NCBI RefSeq assembly: GCF_016919445.1
Contig: NZ_CP070356.1
Location: forward strand, 5,893,502 to 5,957,501
DNA length: 64,000 bases
Source of the DNA: Pseudomonas sp. PDNC002
GTDB lineage: Bacteria; Pseudomonadota; Gammaproteobacteria; Pseudomonadales; Pseudomonadaceae
Reading direction: 5' to 3'
This document shows, in pieces, positions 26,459 to 35,035 of this stretch. Each line of letters begins with the position of its first letter. Positions within the stretch are counted from its first letter, which is position 1. Both the position numbers and the translations under genes were made by a program. Under the pieces are notes generated by a model that was not told the origin of the DNA, did not search any database, and was given only the letters and a program-made list of their open reading frames with translations.

Positions 26459-26486
26459 AAAAAGCCCGCCAGGTGGCGGGCTTTTT
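26459..26486 (-). terminator. Rho-independent terminator of hom-thrC
   Basis: Stem AAAAAGCCCGCC / GGCGGGCTTTTT with a 4-nt loop, 20 bp past the thrC stop. The flanking A5 and T5 make it usable in either direction. Confidence 0.9.
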
Positions 26487-26504
26487 CGAACGGCGATCCG
26501 CGGT

Positions 26505-27914
26505 TTAGAGCGGCTTGCCACGGTTGCCGTGGGCGCTGACGAAGGCCTGGACCTTGGCCAGTTCGTTCGGCAGCACAGTGCAACGCTCGTCACGCTGGAA
26601 CAGGTCGGCCAGGTGTGCCGGCAGCGCCGGAACCGCCTGGATGCCTGCCTTCTCCACCGCTTCCGGGAACTTGACCGGATGCGCGGTACCCAGGGTGACC
26701 ATGGGCACGGCCAGGCTGCGGCGGCATTCACGGGCCGCACGCACGCCGATGGCGGTGTGCGGGTCGAGCAGTTCGCCGGACTCGGCGTAGACCTGGGCGA
26801 TGGTCTCGCAGGTTTCTTCGTCGTTCACTGCCAGCGAATCGAACAGGCGGCGCGCTTCGGTCCAGCGGTCATCCTCGACGGCCAGCTTGCCAGTGGCCTT
26901 GAAGTTGTCCATCAGCTCGGCGACAGCCTTGCCGTTGCGGCCGTGCAGGTCGAATAGCAGGCGCTCGAAGTTGGACGACACCATGATGTCCATGGACGGC
27001 GACAGCGACGCGTGCAGGGTGTCCTTGTCGTAGCGGTTGCCGGACATGAAGCGGTGCAGGATGTCGTTGCGGTTGGTCGCGACGATCAGCTGGCTGACTG
27101 GCAGGCCCATGTTGCGCGCCAGGTAGCCGGCGAAGATGTCGCCGAAGTTGCCGGTGGGCACCGAGAAGGCCACGGAACGGGCCGGCGCACCGAGCTGCAG
27201 GGCGGCGTGGAAGTAGTAGACGATCTGGGCCATGATCCGCGCCCAGTTGATCGAGTTCACCGCCACCAGGCGCGTGCCTTTCAGGAAGCCCTGGTCGGCG
27301 AAGCTGGCCTTGACCATCTCCTGGCAGTCGTCGAAGTTGCCTTCGATGGCGATGTTGTGGATGTTCTCGCCGAGGATGGTGGTCATCTGCCGGCGCTGCA
27401 CCTCGGACACACGGTTGTGCGGGTGCATGATGAAGATGTCGACGTTCTCGCAGGCCTTGCAGCCTTCGATGGCGGCCGAGCCGGTGTCGCCGGAGGTGGC
27501 GCCCATGATCACCACGCGCTCGCCGCGCTTGGTCAGCACGTGGTCGAGCAGGCGGCCGAGCAGCTGCAGGGCGAAGTCCTTGAAGGCCAGGGTCGGGCCG
27601 TGGAACAGCTCCAGCACCCACTCGTTGCCGTTGAGCTGGCGCAGCGGCGCCACGGCGTTGTGGGCGAAGACACCGTAGGTCTCTTCGAGGATCTTCTTGA
27701 AATCGGCATCGGAGATGCTGCCGGCAACGAACGGGCGCATCACACGGAAGGCCAGTTCGTGGTACGGCAGGCCGGCCCAGGAGGCGATTTCCTCGACGGT
27801 GAAGCGCGGCAGGTTTTCCGGCACGTAGAGGCCGCCGTCACTGGCCAGGCCAGCCAGCAGCACGTCTTCGAAGTTCAGCGCGGGCGCCTGGCCGCGGGTA
27901 CTGATGTAACGCAT
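26505..27914 (-). CDS. thrC: Threonine synthase
   Basis: A 469-residue PLP enzyme converting O-phospho-L-homoserine to threonine. The Schiff-base lysine is K112 in HGPTLAFKDFALQ; the phosphate-binding loop is GATSGDTGSAAIEG; and the N-terminal Thr_synth_N domain starts MRYISTRGQAPALNFEDVLL. It is the long gamma/beta-proteobacterial form. It lies 51 bp after hom in the same direction, giving the hom-thrC pathway pair. Confidence 0.97.
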   Translation of the reverse strand: MRYISTRGQAPALNFEDVLLAGLASDGGLYVPENLPRFTVEEIASWAGLPYHELAFRVMRPFVAGSISDADFKKILEETYGVFAHNAVAPLRQLNGNEWVLELFHGPTLAFKDFALQLLGRLLDHVLTKRGERVVIMGATSGDTGSAAIEGCKACENVDIFIMHPHNRVSEVQRRQMTTILGENIHNIAIEGNFDDCQEMVKASFADQGFLKGTRLVAVNSINWARIMAQIVYYFHAALQLGAPARSVAFSVPTGNFGDIFAGYLARNMGLPVSQLIVATNRNDILHRFMSGNRYDKDTLHASLSPSMDIMVSSNFERLLFDLHGRNGKAVAELMDNFKATGKLAVEDDRWTEARRLFDSLAVNDEETCETIAQVYAESGELLDPHTAIGVRAARECRRSLAVPMVTLGTAHPVKFPEAVEKAGIQAVPALPAHLADLFQRDERCTVLPNELAKVQAFVSAHGNRGKPL

Positions 27915-27965
27915 GGTGTGAAACCTTCGGGTTGGCGGCGGCGCGCAGGCGCCGCCGCGGTCGAT

Positions 27966-29270
27966 TCAGTTCAGTTGTTCGACGCGGATGCGTACGACAT
28001 TGCCGACGACGTCATCCAGCGCTTCCAGCGCGGCGATGGCTTCGATGATGCGGGACTCGAGCACGCGGTGGGTAACCAGGATCATCGGCACCAGACCGTC
28101 ATGCTCTTCGACTTCCATCTGCATGATCGATTCGATGTTGATGCCGCGCTCGGAGAGGATGGTCGCCACCTGGGCCAGTACGCCCGGATGGTCCTTGGCC
28201 TGGATGCGCAGGTAGTAGGCGCTTTCGCAGGCGTCGATCGGCAGGATCGGGTGGTCGGAGAGCGAGTCCGGCTGGAAGGCCAGGTGCGGCACGCGGTTCT
28301 CCGGGTCGGCGGTCATGGCGCGAACCACGTCCACCAGGTCGGCGACCACCGAGGAAGCGGTGGGCTCCATGCCAGCGCCAGCGCCGTAGAACAGCGTGGA
28401 ACCGGCGGCATCGCCGTTGACCATGACCGCGTTCATCACGCCGTTCACGTTGGCGATCAGGCGGTCGGCCGGGATTAGGGTCGGATGGACGCGCAGCTCG
28501 ATACCCTTGTCGGTACGGCGGGCGACGCCCAGGTGCTTGATGCGGTAACCCAGCGCTTCGGCGTAGTTCACGTCGGCGGTGGTCAGCTGGGTGATGCCTT
28601 CGGTGTAGGCCTTGTCGAACTGCAGCGGGATGCCGAAGGCGATGGATGCCAGGATGGTCAGCTTGTGCGCGGCGTCGATGCCTTCCACGTCGAAGGTCGG
28701 GTCGGCTTCGGCATAACCCAGCGCCTGGGCTTCCTTCAGCACGTCGGCGAAGGCGCGGCCTTTCTCGCGCATCTCGGTGAGGATGAAGTTGCCGGTGCCG
28801 TTGATGATGCCGGCCAGCCAGTTGATGCGGTTGGCGGCGAGGCCCTCGCGGATCGCCTTGATCACCGGGATGCCGCCGGCCACGGCGGCTTCGAAGGCGA
28901 CGATGACGCCCTTCTCGCGGGCCTTGGCGAAGATCTCGTTGCCGTGCACGGCAATCAGCGCCTTGTTGGCGGTGACCACGTGCTTGCCGTTCTCGATGGC
29001 CTTGAGCACCAGTTCATGGGCCAGGGTGTAGCCGCCGATCAATTCGATGACGACGTCGATTTCCGGGTTGTTCGCCACGTCGAAGATGTCGGCAGTAATG
29101 GGGGTACTACCGGTTTCACACTTCGGGTTGGGGCGACGGGCGGCAATCTGCGCAACCTCGATACCACGCCCGGCACGGCGGGCAATCTCCTCGGCGTTGC
29201 GTTTGAGTACATTGAAGGTACCGCCACCGACGGTCCCCAACCCGCAGATTCCCACTTTCACCGGTTTCAC
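27966..29270 (-). CDS. hom: Homoserine dehydrogenase
   Basis: A 434-residue enzyme reducing aspartate semialdehyde to homoserine. It has the NAD(P) motif GICGLGTVGGG at the N-terminus, the catalytic domain with GIINGTGNFIL, and a C-terminal ACT domain (AKDHPGVLAQVATILSERGI) expected to mediate threonine feedback. I prefer the GTG start at 29270: GGGGAG lies 7 nt upstream, and 434 residues is the P. aeruginosa length. The ATG at 29285 five codons earlier would place that ribosome site inside the gene. The leader contains several inverted repeats. Confidence 0.95.
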   Translation of the reverse strand: MKPVKVGICGLGTVGGGTFNVLKRNAEEIARRAGRGIEVAQIAARRPNPKCETGSTPITADIFDVANNPEIDVVIELIGGYTLAHELVLKAIENGKHVVTANKALIAVHGNEIFAKAREKGVIVAFEAAVAGGIPVIKAIREGLAANRINWLAGIINGTGNFILTEMREKGRAFADVLKEAQALGYAEADPTFDVEGIDAAHKLTILASIAFGIPLQFDKAYTEGITQLTTADVNYAEALGYRIKHLGVARRTDKGIELRVHPTLIPADRLIANVNGVMNAVMVNGDAAGSTLFYGAGAGMEPTASSVVADLVDVVRAMTADPENRVPHLAFQPDSLSDHPILPIDACESAYYLRIQAKDHPGVLAQVATILSERGINIESIMQMEVEEHDGLVPMILVTHRVLESRIIEAIAALEALDDVVGNVVRIRVEQLN

Positions 29271-29278
29271 GCTGAAAC

Positions 29279-29414
29279 TCCCCATGATTACAGCATCGGG
29301 GCGCCTGACGCACCGATGCCCGCAACGAAGCGGGCATGGGAGCAGGCACCAGGTCAGAACAGGCGGACTGCCTGTTCCATAGTCAAAAGGAACCGAACAT
29401 TACGAAGCGGTTCC
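29279..29414 (-). promoter_or_regulatory. Structured leader upstream of hom
   Basis: Reading 5'-3' on the reverse strand: GGAACCG/CGGTTCC (29408-29414 with 29389-29395), AACAGGC/GCCTGTT (29370-29376 with 29358-29364), ATGCCCGC/GCGGGCAT (29330-29337 with 29316-29323), and CCGATGC/GCATCGG (29313-29319 with 29293-29299). The last two stems share bases 29316-29319, so they cannot form together. The last one ends 9 nt before the GGGGAG ribosome site at 29284-29279. No function is known. Confidence 0.45.
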
Positions 29415-29444
29415 GCATTAGTCAATCAGAGCGCAACCCGCGGC

Positions 29445-30173
29445 TTACTTGGCTTCCAGGGCCAGCTTGGCGATCTGGCCGGCCGACTGGTAGCCCGGCA
29501 GCATGGTGCCGTCGGCGAGGATGATCGCCGGAGTGCCCTGCACACCGACCATCTGGCCCAGGGCGAACTGCTGGTCCACCGGGTTCTCGCACTTGGCAGC
29601 CTTCACTTCCTTCTCGTGGAACATGTCGCTCATGGCCGACTGGCGGTCCTTCGAGCACCACACCGCCTGCAGCTGCGCATCGCCCGGCGAATTCGGGCCC
29701 TGGCGCGGGAAAGCCAGGTAGCGGACTTCAATACCGCGTTTCTGCAGTTCCGGCACTTCGGCATGCAGCTTCTGGCAGTACGGGCAGGTGGTATCGGTGA
29801 AGACGGTGATGTGGGCCTTGGTCTCGCCCTTGGCCGGGAACACGACCATGTCCTTGGCGGCGATGGCGTTGATGGTCTTGGCCACGCCGGCGCTTTCGGC
29901 CTGTTCGGTCAGGTTGGTCGGCTTGCCGTCCTTCACCTGGTAGATGTTGCCCTGTACGACGAACTGGCCGTCGGCGCTGGCGTAGAGCACACGGCCGCCC
30001 TTGAGCTGCACCTGGTAGATGCCCTCCAGGGGGCCCTTGGCGATGCTCTCGATGGGCAGGTCAGGCTGCAGGGACTGAAGAGTGGTGCGGATCGCCTGGT
30101 CCGGTTCGGCGGCCAGGGCGAAGGTGCTGGCGAGGCCAAGGGCCGCGGCAGTCAGAAGTCGGGACAAACGCAT
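29445..30173 (-). CDS. dsbC: Periplasmic thiol:disulfide interchange protein DsbC
   Basis: A 242-residue disulfide isomerase. A Sec signal of about 21 residues ends ALA before AEPDQAIRTTL. An N-terminal dimerisation domain (to about 85) precedes a thioredoxin fold with the active site C130-P-Y-C133 (TDTTCPYCQKLH) and the cis-Pro loop GTPAIILADG. A second Cys pair (VWCSKD and AAKCENP) matches the structural disulfide of E. coli DsbC. CAGGAG precedes the ATG. It lies upstream of hom in the same direction. Confidence 0.95.
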   Translation of the reverse strand: MRLSRLLTAAALGLASTFALAAEPDQAIRTTLQSLQPDLPIESIAKGPLEGIYQVQLKGGRVLYASADGQFVVQGNIYQVKDGKPTNLTEQAESAGVAKTINAIAAKDMVVFPAKGETKAHITVFTDTTCPYCQKLHAEVPELQKRGIEVRYLAFPRQGPNSPGDAQLQAVWCSKDRQSAMSDMFHEKEVKAAKCENPVDQQFALGQMVGVQGTPAIILADGTMLPGYQSAGQIAKLALEAK

Positions 30174-30276
30174 GGAAAGCTCCTGATGTCAGTCGGCGAA
30201 GACTATCACACCAGGCCGGTCAGGCCGAGCCGCAGGCTGTAGCGGGAAGCTTCGGCGTCAGACGCCAGAATCTCAC

Positions 30277-30349
30277 GTAGGAACGCGCTTGCACGCGAAC
30301 CGACCGGCAACGATGGCAGCCAGCGGTCCGCGCGCAGGTTCGCTCCTGC
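30277..30349. repeat. Divergent REPIN between xerD and dsbC
   Basis: GTAGGAACGCGCTTGCACGC at 30277-30296 and an inverted partner ending GGTTCGCTCCTGC at 30349. The ends match other REPs here but with base changes (GGAACG for GGAGCG), suggesting an older copy. It occupies most of the 30174-30414 gap; no gene is visible there. Confidence 0.6.
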
Positions 30350-30414
30350 AAGGCGGGCACCACAGGGCAGAGCAGGACCGCGAATTTCGGACGATATCCA
30401 GGCATCCGCCCCGC

Positions 30415-31311
30415 TCACCCACGCGGGTGATGCTGCGCATGCAGGTCCTGCAGGCGCGCCCGGGCGATATGGGTATAGATCTGCGTGGTAGACAGGTCAC
30501 TGTGCCCCAGCAGCATCTGCACCACGCGCAAATCGGCGCCGTGATTGAGCAGATGGGTAGCGAAGGCGTGCCGCAGCGTGTGCGGTGACAGACTCTTGCC
30601 GATGCCCGCCACCCTGGCGTGCAGCTTGATGCGGTGCCAGAAGGTCTGCCGGGTCATCTGCTCTCCCCGCAGGCTGGGGAACACCACGTCGCTCGGCCGG
30701 CCGGCGAGCAGGTCGCCACGCGCCTCGCGCAAGTAGCGCTCGATCCACAGGATGGCTTCTTCACCCAACGGCACCAGGCGCTCCTTGCTGCCCTTGCCGA
30801 GTACACGCACCACACCCTGGCGCAAGTTGATCTGCTCCAGAGTCAACCCGACCAGCTCGCTGACCCGCAGGCCACAGGCGTAGAGCACCTCGAGCATCGT
30901 GCGATCGCGCAGGCCGAGGGGATCGTCGGTTTCGGGCGCCGCCAGCAAGGCTTCCACGTCAGACTCGGACAGCGACTTGGGCAGCGGCTTGCCCAGCTGC
31001 GGCAGCTCCACCAGCAATGTCGGGTCTTCGGCGATCAGGCCTTCGCGCAGGCAATAGCGGTAGAAGCCGCGCAGACCGGAAAGGAACCGCGCCGTGGAGC
31101 GTGCCTTGTAGCCCTCGCCCAGGCGCCAGGCCAGGTGATCGAGAATCACGTCGCGCCCGGCGGATTCCAGCGCCACGCCACGCTCACCCAGCCAGCCGTT
31201 GAATAGCGCGAGGTCGCTGCCGTAGGCGCTGCGGGTGTTGTCGGACAACCCTTTTTCCAGCCAGAGGGAATCGAGGAAGCGGTCGATCAATAAGTGTGAA
31301 ACCGGGGTCAT
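30415..31311 (-). CDS. xerD: Site-specific tyrosine recombinase XerD
   Basis: A 298-residue recombinase that, with XerC and FtsK, resolves chromosome dimers at dif. The N-terminal SAM-like DNA-binding domain covers about 1-105. Catalytic residues are R149, K173, H244-x-x-R247 (HTLRHAFATHL), H270 (LLGHSDLST) and Y279 (TQIYTHI). The ATG at 31311 gives the standard 298-residue length. It is divergent from the antiporter gene; dsbC follows after a REPIN. Confidence 0.96.
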   Translation of the reverse strand: MTPVSHLLIDRFLDSLWLEKGLSDNTRSAYGSDLALFNGWLGERGVALESAGRDVILDHLAWRLGEGYKARSTARFLSGLRGFYRYCLREGLIAEDPTLLVELPQLGKPLPKSLSESDVEALLAAPETDDPLGLRDRTMLEVLYACGLRVSELVGLTLEQINLRQGVVRVLGKGSKERLVPLGEEAILWIERYLREARGDLLAGRPSDVVFPSLRGEQMTRQTFWHRIKLHARVAGIGKSLSPHTLRHAFATHLLNHGADLRVVQMLLGHSDLSTTQIYTHIARARLQDLHAQHHPRG

Positions 31312-31399
31312 CTCAGGCCGTGGCAAAGGAAAAGGTGGCGCGGGTAGTCTTTCATATCCCCATACCCCTCACCACTCCTGCAAAGGATGCTGTCGCTCC

Positions 31400-33244
31400 A
31401 TGGATGAACAAAGCACTTACTACGCCCTCGCCGGCATCGGCGCCGCCTCCCTTGCCAGCCAATGGCTGGCCTGGCGCCTGCGCCTGCCAGCCATCCTGTT
31501 CCTGTTGCTGACCGGCATACTGGTCGGCCCCGTCCTGCACCTGCTATCGCCGGAAGTATTGTTCGGGCCGCTGCTCTTCCCGCTGGTGTCGCTGGCGGTC
31601 GCCCTGGTGCTGTTCGAGGGCAGCCTGACGCTGCACCTGGACGAGTGGAAGGAAATCGGCAGCGTGGTGCGCCGCATGGTCACCATCGGAGCCCTGGTCA
31701 CCTGGGGCGTGATCGCCCTGGCAACCCACTACCTGCTGGACTTCACCTGGGAAATGGCGCTGCTGTTCGGCACCCTGACGCTGGTCACCGGCCCTACGGT
31801 GATCGTGCCGATGCTGCGCGTGGTACGCCCCAATGCCACCATCGCCAACATTTTGCGCTGGGAAGGCATCGTCATTGACCCAATCGGCGCCATCCTCGCG
31901 GTGGTGGTCTACACCTTCATCGCCGCGAGCGATGCCGGTTCGGGCTGGACGGACAGCCTGCTGACCTTCTTCAGCGTGATCGGCTGCGGCATCCTCTTCG
32001 GCCTGCTCGGCGGCCAGGCGCTGGGCGTCGCACTACGGCGCCACTGGCTGCCGGACTACCTGCACAACCTGGCATCGCTGTCCGTCGTCCTGGGCGTGTT
32101 CGTCCTGTCCAACACCGTGATGTCCGAGTCGGGCCTGCTGGCGGTCACAGTGATGGGCCTGCGCCTGGCCAACATGAAAGGCGTGGACGTGCGGCACATC
32201 CTGCACTTCAAGGAGAACCTCAGCGTCCTGCTGATCTCCGGCCTCTTCGTGCTGCTCGCTGCGCGGCTGGACCTGCCGGCGCTGCTGGGCCTGGGGCCGA
32301 TCGCCCTGCTGGTGCTGGTGCTGATCCAGTTCGTCGCGCGCCCGCTGAACGTGCTGATCTCCACCGCGGGCTCCTCCGTCAACTGGCGCGAACGAGCGCT
32401 ACTGAGCTGGATCGCACCGCGCGGGATCGTTGCCGCGGCTGTCTCGGCGATCTTCGCCATCCGCCTGCAGGAGGCCGGCCACGCGCAGGCCGGCGTACTG
32501 GTGCCGCTCACCTTCCTGGTCATCATCGGCACCGTGATCCTGCAGAGCGCCACCGCGCGGCCGCTGGCCCGCCTGCTGAAGGTTGCCGAACCGGTACCCA
32601 CCGGCTTCCTGATCATCGGCGCCAACCCGGTCGCCCGCACCATCGGCAGCGGCCTGCAGAATGCCGGCGTACAGGTGCTGCTCACCGACTCAAGCTGGGA
32701 GAACACGCGCGCCGCGCGTATGGACAACCTCCCCACCTACTTCGGCAATCCGGCGTCGCAGCATGCGGAAGCGCACCTTGACCTTATTGGCCTGGGCCAC
32801 CTGCTGGCCCTGTCCCCCAATGCCGAACTGAATGCCCTGATGTGCATGAGCTTCCGCCACGAGTTCAACCCACGCCAGCGCTTCATCCTGCCCAGCAGCC
32901 AGGACAGTCGACGCAGCGAGAAGCACCGGGTCAGCGACCGCCATCGCGGCCGCCCCCTGGGACAGCCGGCGATCACCTACCCGCAGATGGCTGGCCTGAT
33001 CGCACGTGGCGCGGAGATTCGTTCCACGCTACTCAGCGACAACTTCGGCTGGGAGGCCTACCAGTGCCGGCACGGCAATCGAGCACTGCTGCTGTTCGCC
33101 AAGGACCCGAGCGGACGCCTGCGCGTGGCCAGCTCTGAACGCCCGCTGCAACCCGACACCGGATGGACAGTGATTTCATTGATCGAGGAGGCACCCGGAA
33201 ACACGGCGAGCGCGAGCGAAACGGGGCGTACCGAAACAACCTGA
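31400..33244 (+). CDS. Cation:proton antiporter, CPA1 family, with C-terminal RCK-like domain (NhaP type)
   Basis: A 614-residue protein. Twelve or so membrane helices fill about 5-400, with the antiporter motifs LVTGPTVIVPMLR and the acidic pair region EGIVIDPIGAIL. A cytoplasmic TrkA-N/RCK-like nucleotide-binding domain follows (TGFLIIGANPVARTIGSGL, then VLLTDSSWENTRAARMDNLP). It exchanges Na+ or K+ for H+ and probably responds to NAD(H) or a nucleotide through the RCK part. The homologue in PAO1 is PA3739, from memory. The ATG at 31400 begins the conserved MDEQSTYYALAGIG. Confidence 0.88.
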   Translation: MDEQSTYYALAGIGAASLASQWLAWRLRLPAILFLLLTGILVGPVLHLLSPEVLFGPLLFPLVSLAVALVLFEGSLTLHLDEWKEIGSVVRRMVTIGALVTWGVIALATHYLLDFTWEMALLFGTLTLVTGPTVIVPMLRVVRPNATIANILRWEGIVIDPIGAILAVVVYTFIAASDAGSGWTDSLLTFFSVIGCGILFGLLGGQALGVALRRHWLPDYLHNLASLSVVLGVFVLSNTVMSESGLLAVTVMGLRLANMKGVDVRHILHFKENLSVLLISGLFVLLAARLDLPALLGLGPIALLVLVLIQFVARPLNVLISTAGSSVNWRERALLSWIAPRGIVAAAVSAIFAIRLQEAGHAQAGVLVPLTFLVIIGTVILQSATARPLARLLKVAEPVPTGFLIIGANPVARTIGSGLQNAGVQVLLTDSSWENTRAARMDNLPTYFGNPASQHAEAHLDLIGLGHLLALSPNAELNALMCMSFRHEFNPRQRFILPSSQDSRRSEKHRVSDRHRGRPLGQPAITYPQMAGLIARGAEIRSTLLSDNFGWEAYQCRHGNRALLLFAKDPSGRLRVASSERPLQPDTGWTVISLIEEAPGNTASASETGRTETT

Positions 33245-33286
33245 CGACTGGCCGTGTCTGCCTATCTTAAGACTGGTGACAGAATG

Positions 33287-33299
33287 TGTCTGACAGACA
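33287..33299. promoter_or_regulatory. Palindrome upstream of the MshEN-domain gene
   Basis: TGTCTG-A-CAGACA is a perfect odd-centred 13-bp palindrome, 43 bp before the ATG of the MshEN-domain gene. It lies just downstream of a possible -10 (TATCTT, 33263-33268). It may be an operator; no regulator is recognised. Confidence 0.3.
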
Positions 33300-33342
33300 A
33301 TGATTGCACCACGCCATCATTGCGCCCCACGAAGCCAACTCC

Positions 33343-34020
33343 ATGCCCAGCCAACAGAACTCCCGTCTCGGTCAGATCCTTGTCAGCAAAGGCCTGATCA
33401 CCTCGCAACAGCTGGACAAGGCCATCCAGCTCCAACTCACCAACGGCCTGCGCCTGGGTGAAACGCTGATCCAGCAGGGCTGGATCAGCGAACGCCAGCT
33501 CGGCCGAGCGCTGAAGAAGCAGAACAACCTGCGCCTGACGGCCACACTGGTCGCCGCGCTACTCAGCCCGTTCCAACTGGCCAGCGCCGACGTGCAGCGC
33601 CAGGCGCCGATCAGCATCACCCGCCACGAGGCGCCCAAGGGCCTGAAGCCGCTCAGCGACCGCGAGATGAGCGATGTCAGCGCCCAGGGCTTCGACGATA
33701 CGTTGCAGGGCCTGCTGGTCAGCGCCGAAAGCGGTGACGGAGTCGGTACGGTCAAACAACTGGCCCGTCTGGTCATGCCGGTGGTGGACAGCCTGGACGC
33801 CGAAACGTCACTGCAGGACGTGCAGTACGACACCCTGCACGCCTCTTCCACGCTGAACGCCGATGGCTCGATCAACGTGCGTCTGCCCAGCTCCATCGGC
33901 GAGGTGCGCTTCGACAATATCCGCGTCGCCGGCGCGCCCAAGACCCAGAGCATGGGCAGCCTGAGCCTGCAGAACATCGACCTGTCCCAGGCCTCGCTGA
34001 AAATCAGCCTGCGCCACTGA
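33343..34020 (+). CDS. Membrane protein with N-terminal MshEN (GspE/PilB N-like) c-di-GMP-binding-type domain
   Basis: A 225-residue protein. Residues 8-31 and 37-60 are two 24-residue copies of the MshEN motif (RLGxxLxxxGxIxxxxLxxAxxxQ), separated by exactly five residues (LTNGL), the spacing known for c-di-GMP-binding MshEN domains. There is no ATPase domain. A hydrophobic segment follows (about 64-82, LTATLVAALLSPFQLASA) that looks like a membrane anchor or internal signal. The remainder (about 83-225) has LSDREMSDVSAQG, reminiscent of a motif in exported DUF6160-like proteins, and beta-rich repeats (INVRLPSSIGEVRFDNIRV). Inferred topology: cytoplasmic sensor, one crossing, periplasmic domain. 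Probably PA3740-like; function unknown. Confidence 0.75.
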   Translation: MPSQQNSRLGQILVSKGLITSQQLDKAIQLQLTNGLRLGETLIQQGWISERQLGRALKKQNNLRLTATLVAALLSPFQLASADVQRQAPISITRHEAPKGLKPLSDREMSDVSAQGFDDTLQGLLVSAESGDGVGTVKQLARLVMPVVDSLDAETSLQDVQYDTLHASSTLNADGSINVRLPSSIGEVRFDNIRVAGAPKTQSMGSLSLQNIDLSQASLKISLRH

Positions 34021-34036
34021 GGCCGACCTGCCATGA

Positions 34037-34062
34037 AAGAAGGCGCCCACGGGCGCCTTCTT
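34037..34062. terminator. Bidirectional terminator between MshEN-domain and thioesterase genes
   Basis: AAGAAGGCGCCC / GGGCGCCTTCTT palindrome between two convergent genes, with U-rich exits of modest length on both strands. Confidence 0.75.
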
Positions 34063-34067
34063 GCGTT

Positions 34068-34481
34068 TCAGGCCTCGAAGCCGGGCAGGACCGGCACGGG
34101 GCGCTTCTCGTCATCGATGGCGACGAAGCTGAACAGCCCATGGATGGCCTTCTCGCGGCCGTCGGCGGACATGCTCTCGACGAACACCTCCACCTCAACC
34201 TTGAGACTGGTGTTGCCGACCTTCACCACCCGGCCGATCAGCTCGACGATGGAGCCAGCGGGAATCGGGTGCTTGAAGTCGATGCGGTCGGTGGAAACGG
34301 TCACCAGTGGCAAGCGGCAGAAACGGGTGGCGGCGATGAACGACACTTCGTCCATCCAGGCCAGCGCGGTACCGCCGAACAGAGTGTTGTGATGGTTGGT
34401 GGTGGGCGGGAATACCGCCTTGGTCACGCGGGTTTCCGCCAGCGCGGTGCGACGGAGGATTTCTTGCTCTCGGGGGCTCAT
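34068..34481 (-). CDS. Acyl-CoA thioesterase, hot-dog fold (YciA/BACH-like)
   Basis: A 137-residue hexameric-type thioesterase starting MSPREQEILRRTALAETRVT. The family signature NHHNTLFGG is at 29-37 and the catalytic Asp is D44 in AWMDEVSF. The second hot-dog region (HPIPAGSIVELIGRV, NTSLKVEVEVF) is complete. It hydrolyses acyl-CoA thioesters; chain-length preference is not readable. The upstream extension of the frame lacks homology, so I start at 34481. Confidence 0.87.
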   Translation of the reverse strand: MSPREQEILRRTALAETRVTKAVFPPTTNHHNTLFGGTALAWMDEVSFIAATRFCRLPLVTVSTDRIDFKHPIPAGSIVELIGRVVKVGNTSLKVEVEVFVESMSADGREKAIHGLFSFVAIDDEKRPVPVLPGFEA

Positions 34482-34596
34482 GCCACTGCTACCTGATGCA
34501 ATGAGGGTGGCTGCCGGTGCTGCGGGTCTTGTACTTCTAATGCGCTGCCGGGGGCAGATGGGACGCCGGATTGAACGACGAAAAACTACGGGCAAG

Positions 34597-34624
34597 AAAA
34601 AAGCAGCCCGTGGGCTGCTTTTTT
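34597..34624 (-). terminator. Rho-independent terminator of the rpsP-rimM-trmD-rplS operon
   Basis: AAAAAAGCAGCCC / GGGCTGCTTTTTT inverted repeat around GT, 18 bp past the rplS stop; both exits are U-rich. Confidence 0.9.
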
Positions 34625-34641
34625 CGGGAACCACCGGCGAC

Positions 34642-34992
34642 TTAGGCCAGTTTTTCCTTGATGCGCGCTGCCTTGCCGGACAGTTCGCGGAGGTAGTACA
34701 GCTTGGCCTTGCGCACGTCGCCGCGACGCTTGACGGAGATGCTGTCTACCAGCGGGCTGTAGGTCTGGAAGGTACGCTCAACGCCTACGCCGTTGGAGAT
34801 CTTGCGAACGGTGAAAGCACTGTTCAGGCCGCGGTTACGCTTGCCGATGACAACGCCTTCGAAGGCCTGCAGACGCTGACGGTCGCCTTCCTTCACTTTA
34901 ACCTGGACGATTACGGTGTCGCCGGGGGCGAACGCCGGAATCTCTTTGCTCATCTGTTCAGCTTCGATCTGCTGAATGATCTTGTTGGTCAT
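34642..34992 (-). CDS. rplS: 50S ribosomal protein L19
   Basis: A 116-residue ribosomal protein beginning [20 protein letters not shown]. The bL19 core is clear: [23 protein letters not shown], the GVGVERTF element, and the basic [16 protein letters not shown] end. It sits at the 30S-50S interface. Last gene of the conserved rpsP-rimM-trmD-rplS operon. Confidence 0.98.
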   Translation of the reverse strand: MTNKIIQQIEAEQMSKEIPAFAPGDTVIVQVKVKEGDRQRLQAFEGVVIGKRNRGLNSAFTVRKISNGVGVERTFQTYSPLVDSISVKRRGDVRKAKLYYLRELSGKAARIKEKLA

Positions 34993-35035
34993 TTCGTGCT
35001 CCTAAGACAAGCGCGCGGCGCCTGCCATCGATACG

